A stretch of 9,666 bases of DNA from Algoriphagus sp. (GTDB taxonomy: Bacteria > Bacteroidota > Bacteroidia > Cytophagales > Cyclobacteriaceae). The DNA is taken from positions 1-9,666 of the forward strand of contig JALRIY010000078.1 of the NCBI GenBank assembly GCA_023255285.1, read 5' to 3'. Below the pieces are notes generated by a model, which worked only from the letters and a program-made list of their open reading frames with translations, was not told where the DNA came from and searched no databases. Shown here one piece after another: positions 7,507-9,666 of the stretch. Positions within the stretch are counted from its first letter, which is position 1, and every line of letters begins with the position of its first letter. The translations under genes and the position numbers were made by a program.

Positions 7507-8820
7507 TTAGTCTATCACAGTTGCAAACAAGTCAAATTCGGTAGCATCGTATACCTTAACAGTTACAAAATCCCCTACACGACAGTACTGAGTGGCAGCA
7601 GAAATCAAGACTTCGTTATCTACCTCTACCGAATCAAACTCGGTACGCCCTACAAAATGTCCACCCTCCTTCTTATCAATCAATACCTTGAAGGTCTTAC
7701 CTATTTTTTCTTGATTGAGGTCATAACTAATCTGTTCCTGCACCTCCATTAGCTGATTGGCACGCGCTTGCTTTTCTTCTTGAGACAAAAGGTCTTCCAT
7801 CCCAAAAGCATGCGTATTTTCCTCATGAGAATAGGTAAATACCCCCAAGCGTTCAAATTTCATGCGTTCTACAAAATCGACCATCTCTTGAAATTCTTTT
7901 TCTCCTTCACCAGGGTGTCCGGCAATAAGCGTTGTACGAATCGCAATCTCTGGGATCAGATCACGGATGCTATGAATCAACTCCTCCTGCTTCTCACGGG
8001 TAGTTCCTCTACGCATGGATTTGAGCACATCCGTCGATCCGTGTTGGAGGGGTATGTCTAGGTACTTGCAAATATTCGGACGCTCCTTCATCACCTCGAT
8101 GACGTCCATCGGAAAGCCAGTCGGATAGGCGTAATGCAAACGAATCCAGTCGATTCCCTCCACATCAGAAAGCTTTCGAAGTAGCTGGGCAAGGTTGCGC
8201 TTTTTGTACAAGTCCAACCCATAATAAGTCGAATCTTGTGCGATGAGCAACAGTTCCTTGGTGCCGTTGGCAGCCTGGTGCTGGGCTTCTTTGACAAGTT
8301 CTTCGATGGGTCTAGAAATATGACCTCCCCGCATCAAGGGGATGGCGCAGAAGGAACAAGGACGATCACAGCCCTCAGATATCTTCATATAGGCATAGTG
8401 ACTAGCATGGGTAAGCAAACGCTCTCCTACCAATTCATGCTTGTAATCGGCTTTGAACTTTTTGAGTATTGCAGGCAAGTCTCGTGTTCCGAAGAATGCA
8501 TCTACTTGAGGAATCTCTTGCTCCAAGTCATCTTTGTATCGCTGCGAAAGGCAGCCTGTTACATAAACCTTGTCAACCAATCCCTTTTCCTTCGCCTCTA
8601 CATATTGTAAAATGGTATCGATGGATTCTTGCTTGGCATTGTCAATAAATCCGCAAGTGTTGATAATAATGATGTTATTATCCTGAAGGTCTGACTCATG
8701 GCTAGCATCAATCCCATTGCCTTTAAGTTGGGTAAGGAGTACCTCAGAATCGACTAGATTTTTGGAACAACCCATCGTGATGATGTTGACTTTATCCTTT
8801 TTTAATGTTCTTGCTTTCAC
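7507..8820 (-). CDS. rimO: Ribosomal protein S12 methylthiotransferase RimO
   Basis: A 437-residue radical-SAM enzyme that adds a methylthio group to the beta carbon of a conserved aspartate in ribosomal protein S12 (Asp89 in E. coli), using two iron-sulfur clusters. The N-terminal MTTase domain has MGCSKNLVDSE (16-26) with Cys18, plus Cys56 (NTCGFID) and Cys90 (VTGC), the expected ligands of the auxiliary cluster. The radical-SAM motif is EGC151-DRP-C155-SF-C158, followed by the RimO-typical PLMRGGHISRP (161-171). The C-terminal TRAM domain covers about 372-437. GCSKN and the RGGHISRP block favour RimO over the tRNA enzyme MiaB. The start is GTG at 8818-8820: there is no in-frame ATG upstream before the stop at 8854-8856, and the first internal Met (16) would cut into the conserved domain. 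Length is normal. It is transcribed alone, divergently from the E1 gene, and ends at a strong terminator. Confidence 0.97.
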   Translation of the reverse strand: MKARTLKKDKVNIITMGCSKNLVDSEVLLTQLKGNGIDASHESDLQDNNIIIINTCGFIDNAKQESIDTILQYVEAKEKGLVDKVYVTGCLSQRYKDDLEQEIPQVDAFFGTRDLPAILKKFKADYKHELVGERLLTHASHYAYMKISEGCDRPCSFCAIPLMRGGHISRPIEELVKEAQHQAANGTKELLLIAQDSTYYGLDLYKKRNLAQLLRKLSDVEGIDWIRLHYAYPTGFPMDVIEVMKERPNICKYLDIPLQHGSTDVLKSMRRGTTREKQEELIHSIRDLIPEIAIRTTLIAGHPGEGEKEFQEMVDFVERMKFERLGVFTYSHEENTHAFGMEDLLSQEEKQARANQLMEVQEQISYDLNQEKIGKTFKVLIDKKEGGHFVGRTEFDSVEVDNEVLISAATQYCRVGDFVTVKVYDATEFDLFATVID

Positions 8821-8965
8821 AGAATTTACATCGGTTTTGGAAGACGAAGGTAGTTAAAAAGGCTTGAAAAAGAATGGTCAGCCCACTTGACCCTAGTTTG
8901 GACGCAGCCTTTTCCCGCTTACCCACCCCTTCTTAACACATTAGTAAAACAACCTTAACGCAGGG

Positions 8966-8999
8966 TTTGAAAGTTGGGGTCAAGTATTATCTAATTTCG
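8966..8999 (+). promoter_or_regulatory. Candidate Bacteroidota-type promoter for the E1 gene
   Basis: TTTG (8966-8969) and TAATTTCG (8992-8999) are separated by 22 bases. The consensus for primary sigma factor promoters in this phylum is TTTG or TTG near -33 and TAnnTTTG near -7, with a spacer of about 17-23 bases; the -7 element here has one mismatch (C for T at position 7). Transcription would start around 9005 and leave an untranslated leader of about 170 bases before the ATG at 9175. Such short motifs occur by chance, so confidence is modest. Confidence 0.35.
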
Positions 9000-9022
9000 G
9001 CCCATACAGCAAAATTTTTTAA

Positions 9023-9072
9023 CTCCTTGCATTTATTTTTAGCCCCGATGTAAGTCGGGGCGCTTGCAGGAG
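9023..9072 (+). promoter_or_regulatory. Two-tier hairpin in the E1 leader region
   Basis: GCCCCGA (9042-9048) pairs perfectly with TCGGGGC (9055-9061) around a 6-base loop. Outside it, CTCCT-t-GCA (9023-9031, one bulged T) pairs with TGC-AGGAG (9065-9072), with A-rich/T-rich internal spacer on the left arm. No T-run follows, so it does not look like an intrinsic terminator. It could be an mRNA leader structure or a dispersed intergenic palindrome; the sequence alone does not decide. Confidence 0.45.
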
Positions 9073-9174
9073 AGGGAATCACAGTCACTTCCTTTTCTAA
9101 ATCAGCTCCCTCCATACAAAAACCTTTTGGCGATTACTTTCCCTAGCGTACCTTAGTTTAGAAAATCACCCTCT

Positions 9175-9666
9175 ATGGAATTCACCGCCCCTAACGCCCA
9201 AAATTTAGCTTTTGATCGAAAAAATCATTCTAACGAGACCCTGCTAAACCTCTACGAATCCTTGCTAGTGCCGCGAAGAATTGAAGAAAAAATGTTAATC
9301 CTCCTTCGACAAGGACGAATATCAAAGTGGTTTAGTGGATGGGGGCAAGAAGCCATTTCAATCGGTGCGGTAAATGCCCTTGCTTCTGATGAATTTATCC
9401 TACCCATGCACCGAAATTTGGGTATTTTTACTGGACGAAACCTACCCCTAGAACGCCTTTTTGCACAGTTTCAGGGCAAAGAATTGGGATTTACAAAGGG
9501 CAGGGACCGATCCTTTCATTTTGGGAGCATCGAACACCATATTGTAGGAATGATTTCTCACCTCGGTCCTCAGTTGGCCATTGCTGACGGAATTGGGTTG
9601 GCTCATAAACTTGCTGGGGAGAAAAAAGTAACTCTCGTCTTTTCAGGAGATGGAGCAAGTTCAGAG
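9175..9666 (+). CDS. Thiamine-diphosphate 2-oxoacid dehydrogenase E1 component, alpha part (partial)
   Basis: The first 164 residues of a cytoplasmic E1 enzyme; the frame is still open at the window edge. E1 decarboxylates a 2-oxoacid with thiamine diphosphate and passes the acyl group to the lipoyl arm of E2. Visible blocks in order: GWGQEA (55-60) of the alpha-subunit fold, ILPMHRNLG (75-83) in place of the usual YRxH segment, GRDRSFHFGS (109-118), equivalent to the GKxGSMH loop, and FSGDGASSE (156-164), whose GDG starts the thiamine-diphosphate/magnesium motif. Sequence flavour fits the branched-chain-type E1 of Bacteroidota, where alpha and beta are often fused into one protein of about 660 residues; whether this one is fused cannot be seen. 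Pyruvate versus branched-chain substrate is undecided. ATG 9175 is the first start after the in-frame stop at 9154-9156. It is divergent from rimO, with a possible promoter about 170 bases upstream. Confidence 0.92.
   Translation, partial: MEFTAPNAQNLAFDRKNHSNETLLNLYESLLVPRRIEEKMLILLRQGRISKWFSGWGQEAISIGAVNALASDEFILPMHRNLGIFTGRNLPLERLFAQFQGKELGFTKGRDRSFHFGSIEHHIVGMISHLGPQLAIADGIGLAHKLAGEKKVTLVFSGDGASSE

Larger units (their letters stand above)
8821..9174. other. Divergent intergenic region between rimO and the E1 gene
   Basis: This 354-base region carries the upstream signals of two divergent genes. I see a candidate plus-strand promoter (8966-8999), a 9-base perfect inverted repeat ACTTGACCC/GGGTCAAGT (8885-8893 and 8977-8985), a hairpin (9023-9072), and a 6-base pair GAGGGA (9072-9077)/TCCCTC (9107-9112) in the presumed E1 leader. 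For rimO, a poor minus-strand match TAAGGTTG lies near 8950-8957 with a TTG 23 bases upstream of it; it is not strong enough to call. No tRNA, small RNA gene or convincing open frame was found. Confidence 0.5.

Noticed and set aside
7507..8820. MiaB (tRNA methylthiotransferase) identity for the radical-SAM gene
   Set aside because: The GCSKN N-terminal motif and PLMRGGHISRP after the CxxxCxxC motif are RimO-type.

Overview
The window looks like an ordinary chromosomal stretch of a member of the Bacteroidota, probably from the Cytophagales/Cyclobacteriaceae neighbourhood. This is inferred from family resemblance, from start codons without clear Shine-Dalgarno sequences, and from a promoter-like motif of the TTG / TAnnTTTG type. 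No mobile element, CRISPR array, RNA gene or phage gene was seen. Seven protein genes fill the window. Six lie on the minus strand. One, at the right edge, is on the plus strand. Two genes run off the ends: the leftmost lacks its C-terminus and the rightmost lacks most of its length.

Reading along the minus strand from high to low coordinates: (i) rimO (7507-8820), the ribosomal protein S12 methylthiotransferase, followed by a strong intrinsic terminator (7473-7501). (ii) A secreted MORN-2/YwqK-type repeat protein (6006-7382). (iii) A 215-base gap with a GC-rich imperfect palindrome (5882-5918). (iv) A GNAT-like acyltransferase-type protein of unknown substrate (4627-5790). (v) A PfkB-family sugar/nucleoside kinase, closest in character to adenosine kinase (3534-4529). 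(vi) A two-gene M16 peptidase unit. Its first gene (1931-3262) has the zinc site HFFEH. Its second gene (1-1903, continuing off the window) has lost all zinc ligands, keeps the M16 Arg/Tyr pair, and carries an extra C-terminal domain resembling lipoprotein-sorting (LolA/LolB-like) proteins. On the plus strand, 9175-9666 encodes the start of a thiamine-diphosphate 2-oxoacid dehydrogenase E1 component. It is divergent from rimO across a 354-base intergenic region that holds a candidate promoter, a widely spaced 9-base inverted repeat and a hairpin-rich leader.

Functionally the genes are a mix of housekeeping (rimO, E1, nucleoside kinase) and cell-envelope functions (the exported M16 pair and the exported MORN protein). 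The most coherent unit is the M16 pair: the catalytic determinants are split cleanly between two adjacent genes 27 bases apart, as expected of a heterodimeric M16B peptidase. I did not find convincing evidence of a wholly new system. The best second looks are the M16 partner with its extra domain, the intergenic palindrome, and the structured leader upstream of the E1 gene.
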